Below, one piece after another: positions 49,210 to 61,848 of a stretch of DNA of 64,000 bases (positions are counted from its first letter, which is position 1; the number at the start of each line of letters is the position of its first letter). A program made the position numbers and the translations under genes. The DNA lies in assembly GCA_001600875.1 (NCBI GenBank), contig BCLD01000008.1:676004-740003 (forward strand). Reading direction: 5' to 3'. This DNA is from Solicoccozyma terricola (lineage: Eukaryota; Basidiomycota; Tremellomycetes; Filobasidiales; Piskurozymaceae). The notes beneath the pieces were generated by a model. It was not told where the DNA came from, ran no database searches, and saw only the letters and a list, made by a program, of their open reading frames with translations.

Positions 49210-50783
49210 ATGTCCTCCAAACGCACAGCACCTTCCGCTGGTCCTTCCAAACGAGCTCGTTTCGCCTCTCCCCCACCTGCAACAGCCGCTGACATATCCA
49301 CCTCACACTTGGAAGACGATTTGACCACTTCCACCGCTGCCAAGTCCAAGGCAAGACGGTCTCTCAAGGGGGAGGAGGGATACGACTCGGATTCGTCGGA
49401 TGATGGCGAAGGTGTGGTTCCGTCGCGAAACAAGAAGACGAGAGGTGGTGCAACAGGAGATGATGATATGGACGAGGATGAGGATATATTTGGTGGTGGT
49501 GGAGATCTAGAAGACGAAGCGGATTCAGCAAAGGATGCGAAAAAGGGTGGAAAGGATTTCTTAAACATCAACGATATCGAAGGGCAAGAATTTGACGGGA
49601 CCTCTCGATTACGAGGGGATGTGAACGATGACGAAGATGATGACCTGGATTCAGAGGAAGAAGCTGAAGCTGCTGCTCGCGCTCGTGGTCTCGATGGTCC
49701 GATGGGCTACGAGATGACGTCCTTCAATATGAAAGCGGAATTGACAGAAGGTCGAATGACAGCAGATGGGGAGAATTTCATCTCCAATGATCGTGATCCC
49801 GGTGACGAGCATGACAAGTGGTTGGATGGGATGAATCGAGCTGAGATTAAGAAGGCTAGGAAGGGTGCCAAGGACAGAGAACGGATGGAACTTGAACGAG
49901 AGAAAAAGGAAGAAGCAGAAGCGAATGATGAACATCGGGAGGAGAGGTTGATGGGTGATATTGTCGGTTTACTGGATCGTGGGGAAACCGTGCTTGAGGC
50001 GCTTCAACGACTAGGCGGAGAGGTGGAGAAGGAGAGGAAGAAGAAGGAATCAGAGCCAACGGCAGGACATAAGAAGAAGAGTTGGGCGGAAAGGCAAAGG
50101 GAAAGGAAGGCTATGCTACAAGGCTCGACGGATGGTTCTATGGAGGTCGAGTGAGTTGGCAGAATTATTCCCACTTCACAACTTTGCATGTCGTTCTAAC
50201 TCTACACCTTTTGCGTGTCACTAATGAATTCCCCTGCCGCCTCACAGCTCCGCACATCCACCATCTCATCCATTCAACCGGCTGTCCGATCTAATCACAT
50301 CCCTCCAATCTCTCGGCCACCTCGACGTCTACTCAATGACCCGGGAATCTCTACAGAGGATGATACCGGCCCCACCTTCAACCGATGACACATCAGTATC
50401 TGCTTCGAATCCTGCACCGCCTGCGCCATCTGCAACTGTCAAGATGTTCGAATACAGGTTCTCGAAACCTTACCTGGCGAGTCTACCTCCATCTCAACGA
50501 CCAATCGAGCGAGAAGTGTTCGGTGAGTGTTCTCCGATGTTCGATGGTCGATATTATTGATCTACTGCGAACCTCAAGCGCCCACCGCTGAATCTTATGA
50601 TTTTGCTTTCCACCCAAAGGTCCATTCCCATTTCCAGCATTAATGCAATGGCGTCAATCTGGTGCTCTCGGAGGAGCAGATTGCACAAATGTCGAATTAC
50701 GACTGGCACGGTCTCCTACTGGTAGTAATTGGGGGACATGGAAGGAGGCTGTGGAGAGCGAGATGATGGGGGGTGCGGTGTGA
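49210..50783 (+). CDS. LIN1: Lin1/CD2BP2-like GYF-domain protein (U5 snRNP)
   Basis: U5 snRNP-associated protein (yeast Lin1/Snu40, human CD2BP2) that leaves before tri-snRNP joining. Three exons, about 460 residues; exon 1 runs 49210-50151. MSSKRTAPSAGPSKRARFAS is followed by the conserved N-terminal pattern KARRSLKGEEGYDSDSS and acidic stretches, FDGTSRLRGDVNDDEDDDLD and MGYEMTSFNMKAELTEGRMT, which are diagnostic, then DKWLDGMNRAEIKKARKGAK and GDIVGLLDRGETVLEALQRL. The last two exons carry the GYF domain: MFEYRFSKPYLASLPPSQRP, then GPFPFPALMQWRQSGALGG (GPx-MxxW pattern), ending ESEMMGGAV. The Tyr/Phe of the GYF loop is replaced by A-L, so peptide binding may be altered. The splice GTC GA|GTGAGT is needed to avoid an immediate stop. 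Confidence 0.9.
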
Positions 50784-51289
50784 AAAAGTTGGAAAGCTTT
50801 TAATGGGGGAAATGGTTACGCTGTAACGTCTTTTACGAAAATCGGGCATTTTTGAACGATGCGTGACAGGGTCTGAGCCGAGCCAGTATCTGGTTTTCGC
50901 ACTTGCCCGTCCCAGGACGATCAATGCCATGGCAAGTTGTCTACGAAGGTTGTCTCACTGTCCGAGCCACAATGCAAGGCTACGATGACAGGTGCCGTCG
51001 ATGGTCCTCCAGGTGGTCGGTGTGGATACAGTCGAGTGGCAAATTACGTCATCACACAAATCCGGGAAGGGGTCCTCGGTCCATGTCAACCATCATCACC
51101 TACATTCACCACGCATAGACATCCTACATCGCAAACAGCGGTCAACAATCCTTCTCACCAGACTCCGAATGCATCGTGGTCACTCCTGATCAAAACAAGA
51201 CCTCGGAACACAAACTCTGAACATGCTCGAAATTCCCACTTGCACTTTTTGATTACGGGTACTTTGGTCGACTTGTCAAAAGGCAAGAG
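50784..51289. other. Region between LIN1 and the Eri1-like gene; may hold its first exon(s)
   Basis: A 506-bp stretch. An open frame from about 50937 to 51329 is protein-like (SLSEPQCKATMTGAVDGPPG, YSRVANYVITQIREGVLG) but has no ATG of its own and is in a different frame from the Eri1 exon. An ATG at 50931 or 50903 could be joined to it by a very short intron (about 31 nt). Whether these are N-terminal exons of the Eri1-like gene is unresolved. Confidence 0.35.
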
Positions 51290-52983
51290 ATGCTACGGAT
51301 GCTACCCCACGAAGAGTTACCTCTTGTAGGACCATCAGCAGCATCACCAAAACGACGAGGAACGAATACAACAGTCGATGAACTCCGAGAATCTCTCCTT
51401 GCGTTAGGTCTTGAACAGCATGGGAAGAAGGAGACACTCCTGAAGTGAGTTTCGCAGCAACAGGTTGAAAGGAAAAAAAGGGCAGAGAGAAAGAGAGAGT
51501 TTTCAACTGATCGTAGCTACGATACATAACAGACGATACAATAACGCAGTACGAAAATCTGCTTCTCCGGCGCCTTCGACGGAATCAGTCATTCGGAAAA
51601 GACGAACGCAGCCATTTAATGCTTTCTTATGCTTCGATGTAGGTGAACCCCACCCCATTCCATTTACCTAAACCCCTACATCGTCGGATACTGAGCTTCC
51701 TTATGAAGTATATCAGGTAGAAGCGACTTGTATGGGTGTCAAGGATTTGGAATGGCCAAATGAAATCATCGTATGTTCATCGATCGTTGTTGGAAAAAAA
51801 GTTCATAACCACCTGAACCGCCTTACCCCGCCGCCGCCGACCTTGGGATGCCATGAAATCAGGAGTTTCCAGTGGTATTGTTACGTTGGAAACAACCTGA
51901 AGAAGAATCTCAAAACGAATCGCAATTCGCGAATTTATCCACCTTTCCAAACAATCTCTATATCGCTAATACCTTCCATTCATACGTTCGACCTACATGG
52001 CAACCCAAACTATCTACATTCTGTACGACCTTGACTGGAATCACACAGGTGGGTGTGCGACACAGGGTGGACTTTCAGCATCAGAGTGGTTTCGGGGAAC
52101 TCATATACACCCGACCCCTTCACAGAACATGGTCGATACCGCTCCTACGTTCCCAGAAGTCATACTGAACTTCAAAAAATGGATGGAAGAGGAAGGATTG
52201 ATTAATGAAGATGATGAAGTGATTGAAAAATACTGTTGGTGTACAGATGGGGTAAGTGTGTTAGTATGAGTCGGCGCTAACAAGGCTACTCGTACTGAAG
52301 TCTTTCCGTTTGCAATGAAAAGCCTTGGGACCTTCGAGACTTTGTGAGTGTACAAAACCATGTTCGCTCATATGGCGCGTTTGAAATCGTCTGTTAAACA
52401 CATACCCATTCCAATTCCGATTCCCCCACAGGTCCCTAAGCAACTCCACATCACACCTCTTAAACCACCAATTCATCGTCATCGTTATCCTCCTTACCTA
52501 CTACAACCGTATATCAATGTCAAAGAAGCAGTCCACCATATCCTAAGTGAAGATTGGTATTATCGCCAAGAATTATTGGCACGACGATTACGCCGTCAGA
52601 CAGAACTGATACCAAAAGAAAAGAGTACAGCTCCGGGTTCAAGGATGACTACGGGAGAAAAGTATGGAAGGAAATCACCAGGGTTTTATTTGACTATAGA
52701 GGGACAATTAAGGTCGTTGGGATTAGGAGCTTTCAAAGGTAGAGCTCATAGTGGGATAGACGTGAGTTATGCATGGGCGCCTTTCCTCGAATAGTTCTTC
52801 CCGTTCCTAAACTAAACCCAATCTCCTCAGGATGCAACCAACATCGCTCGGATAGTTATTGAGCTAGCTCGACGTGGAGTGTTGTTGGAGCCCAACGCAC
52901 GTTTACCACCCCCCGCGGGTGCGAAGAGATTCACATGGATGGGGGAGAAACCCGGAGACATTATTTGGGAAGGCAATGCTTGA
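51290..52983 (+). CDS. ERI1: Eri1/3'hExo-like SAP plus DEDDh 3'-5' exonuclease
   Basis: Exoribonuclease of the Eri1 family, which trims 5.8S rRNA ends and can degrade siRNAs. The supported start is ATG 51290 (MLRMLPHEELPLVGPSAASP); the frame is open upstream (LALFDYGYFGRLVKRQE), so earlier exons are possible. A SAP motif follows: VDELRESLLALGLEQHGKKE and TLLKRYNNAVRKS across an intron. Exonuclease motifs: I, FLCFDVEATCMGV with the catalytic Asp and Glu; EFPVVLLRWK; VRPTWQPKLSTFCTTLTGIT; II, NMVDTAPTFPEVILNFKKWM; WCTDGPWDLRDFVPKQL; III, RAHSGIDDATNIARIVIELA with the catalytic His and Asp. All DEDDh residues are present. Between motifs II and III an insertion of some 70 residues (HITPLKPPIHRHRYPPYLLQ ... 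EKYGRKSPGFYLTIEGQLRS) replaces the usual short loop. Introns at 52029-52120 and 52343-52431 are needed to restore the motifs. Confidence 0.85.
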
Positions 52984-53095
52984 TATGTATGTTTATATAT
53001 CCAGTACAAGTCTTCGGAAAAGGTCCGACATGTTTACAAATCTAAGATAGAAAATAGGACGCCTTGCGCGTCATGCGACAACACGCCTTTCCTTT

Positions 53096-56000
53096 TTACA
53101 ACCGTCGACCTTGACCCAATGCGGGTTTGCTCTTGACGACGGGTGGATGAGTCGAGTGAACCGGTGGTCCTCCCTGGTTCCAACGGGAAATGAGTGAGCT
53201 AACGGAGACTTTCTCCTCTGCATCTGAGGATTCGGGAACCGAGCTGGCAGGTTGCTCCGGCGCAGGTGACAACGTCGAGGCCTGCCGCTCATCCTCTGAT
53301 TTCGATGCCGTCAGCGGAATCGCCAAATCATTGGAAAGTTGTGTCGCGCGCGCCGGTCCGCCAACACTCTGGCGATGTTGCTGTGGTTTTGGTGCGACAG
53401 GCGGCTTCTGCATGCGGGATTTGGCAGTCGGACTTGCCTCAGGTGAAACGGTTATGTGAGACTCGATGTAATTGGACTTGCTCTCATCGACCGGTGACGT
53501 CATGGCCTCGAACCGAGATACGATCGCATTGATGGAGGATCGCCGTCCGACCGGTTGGGGCATCTTACGTGGCGACGTCTGTACGCTGAGGTTAGCAGGG
53601 ACTGTCCTGCCTTTCTTTAATAGACTTGCGTTGTCTTCGTCCGTGACCGGCGATGGAAGGTCGCCTTCCCGCCGTTCAAAGTATGACATGCGCTTCTGTA
53701 TCTTCGGAGACGTTGGCATTTTGGATCCCGGAGAGGCAGAAGTCCTGCGTTGTTCAATATCACCCGTTGATATTGGTGGTGACAGCCTTCTACCACGATC
53801 TACCGTGGATAAATCCTCACTGATGGCGGCTTTTGCGGTCTCGAGTGGTGACCACATGTTCGACAACATGTTCGATGACGTCTTGGCAGAATCCGACTGC
53901 CCGCCTGTTGCAGACACAACACCCGCGTTGGGGTGTGTCGAGATGCTCAATGACTTGGGCTTGCTTGACAGTGGAGGTGGCCGGACTTTACCAGTCGTAA
54001 TGTGAGCAGGCATCGGTTCGATAAGCGAGTGCATATCTGAGTCGGCGGTAGGAGCATCCTCTCCGGTAAGCAGATCCTTGATCGGGGTCCTGACATGAGC
54101 AGGTGGTGAAAAGGAGTACTGCTGGCGAGACGTATCGGATTTGGAGACCTGCAAACTCTGTGGGCGAGGGCGGCTTTCATCGAGATGCGTCGGTTGCCAT
54201 GACGAGGATCGTCGAACGCCGTTGTCTTCACGATTGGATTCGGAATTGCGCGCAATCATTGATGGTCGAAGGTTGCCGAGCTCCTCCTCCTCCGTATGTC
54301 GGAATGCAGTCCCAGTGACATGAGTTGAATTGGGCAATGGCGGGTGGTCCTGGCCGCTCTCGATCGACCTGTGCGTATTCTGCGTCCCACCAGTGATACT
54401 GACGTGTTGCGGCCTGCTGAAGTCAGATAGCTGGCGAGTGTCTATAATACGGGCTGGCTGCGAACCAGGCGTGGCTGATCGTGATATCTGCACAGCAACA
54501 CCAGATCCGCCGCTTGGAGAGAGCATAGTGAAGGAGCTGGCGCCCGCCATCAGAGCCTCTAGCGACGGATACCTATCTTCGAAAGATAAGTCCCCATTAG
54601 TGGCAGATGTCAGTGCAGCCGTTGGAGCGGTCGATGACGGTCGAGAGGAAGAAGACGCTATCGGCGATGACAATTCCGAAGTCTTCACTGGTGGTGAGAA
54701 CGAATCGCCGAAGCCGCCTCCAAAATTGTTGCTGAACTCCCCACGCGGTGACAATGTATGCCGACTCTGGGAACTGTCCACATTTGCCTTGACGTCGAAC
54801 GCGCTTCCACCAAAAGAATCGGGGAAGCTTAAGGTCGGAGGCCGTGGTGAAATCGAAGGATTTGAGCTGAAGGATGAAGGCGCTAAGAAGGCATCACCAA
54901 ATCCACTCGTTGCCGATGTTCCAGTCTGGACACCTTTAGGTGGCCCAGCATCGTTGCGATCACCAGTGACTTGAATCCTGGGCGCGGGGACCGTATGAGG
55001 CTTGTCCAAAGACGCGAGCAGATCCGGTTTGCCCCCTGTTGGTACCTGCCTCGATGACCTGGGATCACTGGGTAGCTGCATATTTTTGGCTGGAGAAGAG
55101 ACGTCCTTTGCTGGACGACCACGTCGTTGCGGAGCAATGCTAGCAGCCATTTGAGCCTGCATCGCTTGGTGTGAGAGCCGATCTCCGCGCTGTGAGGGGT
55201 CGGTGAAGTCCAACAGGTTGGACGAGGGAGCTGTGGATGTGGGGAAGGCAACGGCAACAGATTGCGAGGATTGCTGTATCTGAGCACGGATCTGGAAACG
55301 CGTCAGTCACAGGACAAGAGAATGTTCGCTTCACGCACATATTCTTGTTCCGGCTTGGTACCACGCAGCTGGTGCGCTCGTTGCAAAACCTGAAAGACCG
55401 TCGGCCGCCTCGTCGGCTGTTCAACTAACATCGAAGCTGTGATGTATGTGGTCGTTTCAATAGCTGGATTTTCCCCAAGCGGATCCATCGCCACTCACCA
55501 ATCAAATGTTGTAAAGGAGGTGAATATACAGGAAATCCAGGGAATGTATATTTGGCGTTCACGATCGCCAAAGGACCATGTTCTTCGAACGGTGTTGTGT
55601 AGTAACACAATTTGTAAAGCAGCACACCCAACGCCCAGACATCGGCAGGCAGGCCAACTGCTAGTCCCAGTAACGGCTCCACCATCTCAGGTGATCGATA
55701 CTGCAACGTAGTATGCCGATTCAGATCGTACGCCGACTCGGCGGCTTCTTGCTTGGAACGAGGAGGGTGAATGGCAGGAAAAGTGGTTGAGCCAAAATCG
55801 CAGACTTTAAAGACGAGGTCGGCTGTCTGGGTTGTAGGTTGGGTTGGGAAGGATAATGGGAGGGCTGAGGTAGTTTTTGGATGCGAGAGGATGTTTTCAA
55901 TCTGCACGGTGAGGGTGTGTTTCAGTGTCAGCGGCGAGGAGTGCATGAATAGGTTAGGTGCCGGTGCTGACCTTTAAATCACGATGTAACAGTGGTTGTG

Positions 56001-56997
56001 GAAGATGATGCATGAATGCGACCGCCTCACACACATCCACGAAGATATGAAGTATTTCCACCTCTTTCAGTCTATTCCGAAGTCGTTTGTTCAGCAGGTC
56101 GATGATACCTCCGCCTAGAATGGTTCGATTCACGATTAACATTTTGGGTGCCAAAAAGAGATGAGTGATTCCAGCACCCCGCCAAACTCACCGGCACAAA
56201 ACTCCATCAAGATGAACACCTCCCAACCACCACTCTGCGTTCTCGAAACGCTACTATCTAAATACTCCACAATCTGCTTGGATCGCTCTCTCCCTCCCTC
56301 ACTCAACACCTTCATCACGTCAATCTCCCTCTGTACATCTTTCAACATAGCAGGAGCTTGCTCAGGTTGAAAGGCAATCCGCTTCAGACAGTGTGTGGTA
56401 AGCCGGTTGGGACCGATAGGTTGATGAGAGTGGGTTAGGTAGACGTGTGCGTAGCCACCTAAAATGCGGGCAAGTAGTCGTTAGGTAGACTCGACTTGAT
56501 CGAGAAGACAGTACACTAAGCTCACCCTCGGAGAGATACCGGTCCACGACTACCTTTTGAGCTCCAACCACTACTTCTTGCCCCGGTTTTAGGGTTCCTT
56601 TTAACGGAGCAGCTGATGTCGATTGATGTGGTTGAACATTGACAGGTACTCTTGACGCAGTAGGATAATGGGCTACTCCACCGCTAGATGGGAATGTATC
56701 ATTTGAGAGACCGGGGATTGATCGACCCTTCATTGGCATGCCGCTAGAAATCGGTGGAGCCATCGTGGTCCTCCCATTTGAGGATGTTGATGGAGATGAC
56801 CTGGGGACTGATCCACTTCGAGAACTGTAATGAACTGGAACCGAACTTGCTCCATATCCATAATTCAATGGTCTCGGGACAGTGTGTCCACCACCACCAC
56901 CTGCAGAACCGCCGGTACCATCACGACCTCTGCCACCTGCTCCTTCGCTGATACCAGGGTAGGAGGAGACGGGTGGAGAAGGACCAAACGAGGTCAT
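53096..56997 (-). CDS. ARK1: Ark1/Prk1/Akl1 family (NAK) serine/threonine kinase
   Basis: Kinase of the AAK1/GAK (NAK) family that phosphorylates endocytic adaptors and regulates cortical actin patches. About 1,150 residues. Start MTSFGPSPPVSSYPGISEGA at 56997, then a Gly/Ser-rich leader and PLKGTLKPGQEVVVGAQKVV. Kinase domain in several exons: glycine loop VDRYLSEGGYAHVYLTHSHQ; CLKRIAFQPEQAPAMLKDVQ with the VAIK-type Lys; REIDVMKVLSEGGRERSKQI; FILMEFCAGGGIIDLLNKRL; catalytic loop LPQPLLHRDLKIENILSHPK; DFGSTT activation start; NRHTTLQYRSPEMVEPLLGL and GLPADVWALGVLLYKLCYYT. The C-terminal about 700 residues (one exon from about 55213) are disordered, Ser/Pro-rich, with NPF-free GDAF/DSFG short motifs, as in adaptor-binding tails. 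HRD, DFG and the NAK-specific helix region are intact, so it should be active. Confidence 0.9.
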
Positions 56998-57158
56998 GAC
57001 GGAGCGAGATGAGCTGTGTGAGAATGGACGACTGGGGGGAGGTAGTGAGCCGGCTACGATGGGCCTTGATGCTCTAGTAGGCTGCTCGCCATCGCCGGTG
57101 TGCTCGCCATGAACACCTAGATGTGCTTGCCGACCACTGTGGGTGCTGCGTCATCCGA

Positions 57159-57164
57159 CACGTG
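57159..57164 (+). promoter_or_regulatory. E-box CACGTG upstream of the Faf1-like gene
   Basis: ACACGTGAAAACAAAG lies about 80 bp before the ATG at 57244, in the spacer shared with ARK1. It matches the ELP3 site over ten or more bases. Confidence 0.35.
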
Positions 57165-57243
57165 AAAACAAAGTTGGAACCAACATTTTGTTTAATATGA
57201 GGTATGGCAGACAAACATCATCGGGCACCGCAAACATCCAGCT

Positions 57244-58822
57244 ATGAAGAGACCATCGACCAGCAGCAGAGCAGGTCCCTCAGGGTATGTACCGACTTCC
57301 TGATGTCGTATGAATCAACACTGACCTGGCGGGCATCCATCTCCTTACAGACGACCTCTCAAGAAGCGACGTCCCTCACCCTCGCTCGAATCCGAAGCAG
57401 AATCACAACACAGCGTTTCATCAGATGATGAAGCATCTCATCCAGAGGCTGGGTCCAGTGCGCAATCGTCAGCTAGCTCCTCGAGAGATGAGGAAGATGA
57501 GGACGATGCGGAAGACGAAGAAGACGAAGAATCCATCCGAGCAGCTCAATTAGCAGCTCTAGCAAGACATCAAGCTGCTTTCCTCTCTTCCTCATTGCCC
57601 ACTCGATTTCAACCGGATTCTCAACAAGGAAAATCTGCATCATCAACGACGGCACGGATACATACGAAAGGGAAGGGTAAACAGAGACTTGCACCGCATC
57701 CTTCGAAACGGGGAGATGAGATCGATGTTCTCTTCTCCGGGGACCTGGAAGTAGATGATGGAGAGTTCTCAGATGATTCGGGATCTGATTCTAGCATGGC
57801 AAGTGGAGAGGGGTTCGATGAAGATGATGGCGAAGAATTTGGTCTTGGAGGTGTCGATGATGTCAATGGGGTGGAAGGAGACGTTGCTAAGAAGCCTCAG
57901 GTGGAGTCGAAGCAGGAGGAAAGCAGACCGGTCCCAACCGTAGTCTTCGCACCGCAAACAAATGGGAGATCAGAAATATCCAAAGCGGACCGCAAGAGAT
58001 TCATGGTGAGTTTCAACACGGTCCAGTAATGGAGTCGAGGTCGCTGAGTACCGGCCCCCTTCAACGCTTAGTCTGCGAAATCCACAAAGATGATGGATGA
58101 AGATGGGTCGACCGCTTCTGCTTCGAGAGGACACGCACAGACTGCAGAGGAGGAAGATGATCAGTTAGTATTTCACTATCTTCCCAGTTTCTCTACGACG
58201 TCATCTAATGGATCCATATTCGCAGACATCACGTTGCCCTAGACAAGACGCTACAACACTTACTGTTGACAAAGTTGTTACCCGAGGCGGCTGGTCATGC
58301 CAGGCCTGTTGAGAAGAGGAATGCTATCGCAGGTCGTCTTTTGGAAGTGAGACGACGTTTCGTCTCCTGATAGTACCTGCAAACTGGCATTCACACTCTG
58401 TCTTGCTTCCCCAGCTCGCTGCCATCGCACCTCAAGGTCAAGGCACTTCCTCCATCCGAGAAAAATCATACTCCTCTCAGCCTCGCAAGCTTCAAACCGC
58501 CATAGTATCAGCTCGCGCGGCTCGCTCCGAGAAGACTAGAGCAGAAGCTGAAGCCGCCGGTTCATGGGTCCGAGGTATTGGCGGTCTAGGAGATGCAGGC
58601 AAGAAACCTGCGGGCAAGAAGGATAAGCGCGGTGATCGGGATTCTCGGGATAGAGGCATAAGCGGCGGTGTTGGACGATTCAAGGGCGGGATTCTGACGT
58701 TGTCCAAAGCAGAGGTCGAGAGGGGGTCGAAGGTGGATGAGCCGTGGGATGGAGGTAAAAAGAAGAAGGGCGGGCGAGGTGGAAAGGGCGGCGGTAGGGG
58801 CGGGAGGGGTGGAAAGAGATGA
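57244..58822 (+). CDS. Faf1-like (C1orf131-type) nucleolar ribosome-biogenesis protein
   Basis: Probable nucleolar small-subunit assembly factor; the family call rests mainly on the C-terminal pattern. The start ATG at 57244 (MKRPSTSSRAGPSG) joins in phase through GTATGT/ACAG to RPLKKRRPSPSLESEAESQH; the earlier ATG at 57204 does not join in frame. About five exons, about 420 residues. The N-terminal half is acidic (SRDEEDEDDAEDEEDEESIR), then QLAALARHQAAFLSSSLPTR, an FSDDSGSDSS acidic patch and KADRKRFM. Next, HHVALDKTLQHLLLTKLLPE and KRNAIAGRLLELAA are helical. The basic C-terminus has ARAARSEKTRAEAEAAGSWV, the Faf1-like GVGRFKGGILTLSKAEVE, and ends in a Lys/Gly/Arg-rich (RGG-like) tail typical of nucleolar RNA binders. 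Existence is certain; family identity is moderate. Confidence 0.6.
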
Positions 58823-59036
58823 GGGTTGTCCTGTGGCGAAATGACGGCCAGGACGAATTGTAAACAACTGTGACTCGATGTAGCAAAGCCAGATCTTGCT
58901 CACCATGTGGACGGTTCCGGGGCCGCACATGGATGGTACTGCCGCCCGTTATGACTGGACAACTATAAGAGATATCATCCATCGTGTAGCTGCCTTGACG
59001 TCTACTCTTAGGCAATCCAGATAATATCCATCAATC

Positions 59037-60064
59037 ATGCCCCCACCGCTCAAGTTGACCATCGAATGCCTTGCACCTCTTCATAACCCGTCCGATCCCG
59101 CACTCGCTTCCCAAGCTTCCTCCATCACCGCAGTTCAGTACCCTCAGACGAAACACCGGATCGATATCGTTCAAGCATGGGGAGGTAGTGCGTTCTTCGC
59201 TGGTGGCACAGTGTTGGAGCTGGGATGCGGACAAGGTGATATGAGCGTCGTGCTCGCCGGAGCCGTGGCAGGTGCCGAGGGCGGCAAGGTAGTTGCATGG
59301 GATCCGGCTGAAGGAGACTATGGCGAGTAGTCGCTGGAGATTGAGGAGTGAGATTACAGCTCACACTTTGACACCCTACAGGTTCGCCAATGACCCTAGC
59401 ACAAGCTCAATCTCACCTTGCCGCCCAACCCGCTTTATCGCATCTGGAGTTCTCCCTCACAACCCCTCTCGCATCCTTGCTGTCTCCCTCCGCCTCGACA
59501 GCATATACCCATGCCGTCCTCGCTCACTCGATTTACTACTTTCCATCACCCTCCACCCTGCTCGACACCTTGCGTGAGCTCCACTCGCACACACCTTCCA
59601 TCGAATACCTGTGTCTGGCGGAATACGCTCTCCGGGCCTCGACCATGGAACAAATCCCACACGTTCAAGCAGTCCTAGCACAGTCATCTTGGGAGAGCAT
59701 CCGTCCAGCTGGCTCCGACTCGGAGACCAGTAATGTCCGAACCGTACTCAGCCCTACGCAAATCCTCAACATTGCTAAACAAGCAGGCTGGGAGGTCGAC
59801 CTAGATGAAGCGGGTCAATCACGTCAGTGCATCATCACTCCTGATGCTCCACTTCAGGACGGGTCATGGGAAGTCGGCACCGTGCTTTCCTCCCGCTGGA
59901 TGGAGAGCATCAAGTCCGCGAGGCTAGGGGACAATGTGGAGAGGCAGATGGCGTGTATCGAAGCGATGAGGGATGCAGTGCAGTCCAGCGTAGGACTGAT
60001 CAAAAGCAGCGGCAGGAAAGTGCAAACTATGGATGTATTCTGCGCGGTGCTCCGAAGAGTGTAG
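59037..60064 (+). CDS. Class I SAM-dependent methyltransferase
   Basis: Two exons, 59037-59322 and 59382-60064, 322 residues. MPPPLKLTIECLAPLHNPSD leads into the SAM-binding motif I, TVLELGCGQGDMSVVLAGAV, preceded by RIDIVQAWGGSAFFAGG, and post-I Asp in KVVAWDPAEGDYG. The exon junction uses a GC-AG intron (donor G|GCGAGT): only this donor yields DYGSPMTLAQAQSHL, which matches the DYGSP-x-TL pattern I associate with this fungal methyltransferase group, whereas the nearby GT donor shifts the frame. Further on, YTHAVLAHSIYYFPSPSTLL corresponds to the motif IV region and EYLCLAEYALRA to motif V. The C-terminal half is helical and ends VFCAVLRRV. The substrate is not predictable; small molecules are more likely than nucleic acids given the size. 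Confidence 0.82.
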
Positions 60065-60169
60065 CATGTCATCCGTGCATCATATAAACATGTGCTTTTG
60101 ATTTCTATATCCCTCGTTTGTTACTCTGCTGTTCCGAATCTTCCTACGTCGCTAGTCGTCGCGGTACGT

Positions 60170-61434
<1,265 letters not shown>

Positions 61435-61848
61435 GGTGGATGTGTGTGAGTGGATGATGTGGATGAGGATGCTGCGAGGATGCTGTGAGGGATGTGAGGA
61501 TGGATGGATGTGGGATATTCGACTCTGAGGTTCAACCTGGTCCCGTGATTGTGTCCCCAACTGAATCTGAAATGGCCATCCGCGGGAAACATCGCGCCCG
61601 AGCAAATCCGACCAGCAACCAGCAACCATCAACCATCTACCAGCAACCAACGCCCAGGACGTCCAGGGCAGCAGCATGACATCTAATTGCATGAGCAATG
61701 ACAACGCAGAGTTGATCTAAGATATAACCAGAAAAGGAACAAACGGGTAACACGAAAAAAAAAAATGGGGGAAGGGTGAGCGGTTTTTATACTCAGATTC
61801 GGTCGCCTGTGGAGGGGTGGGGGAGGGATGAGGTTCAGTGGAGGAGCT
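61435..61848. promoter_or_regulatory. TPI1 promoter and UGD1 3' flank
   Basis: A 414-bp spacer between TPI1 (upstream side) and the end of UGD1, both on the minus strand. On the TPI1 strand it contains a TATAAAAA at 61791-61784, a T-rich run (61756-61766), repeated ACCAGCAACC units near 61609-61652, and a CATCCATCC-rich leader right before the ATG. No coding exon is seen. Confidence 0.4.

Noticed and set aside
54330..54974. 214-codon plus-strand ORF opposite the ARK1 tail
   Set aside because: Antisense shadow of a 700-codon exon; no recognisable motif.
57204..57243. Earlier ATG (57204) for the Faf1-like gene
   Set aside because: It reaches the GTATGT donor in the wrong phase for exon 2; ATG 57244 joins correctly.
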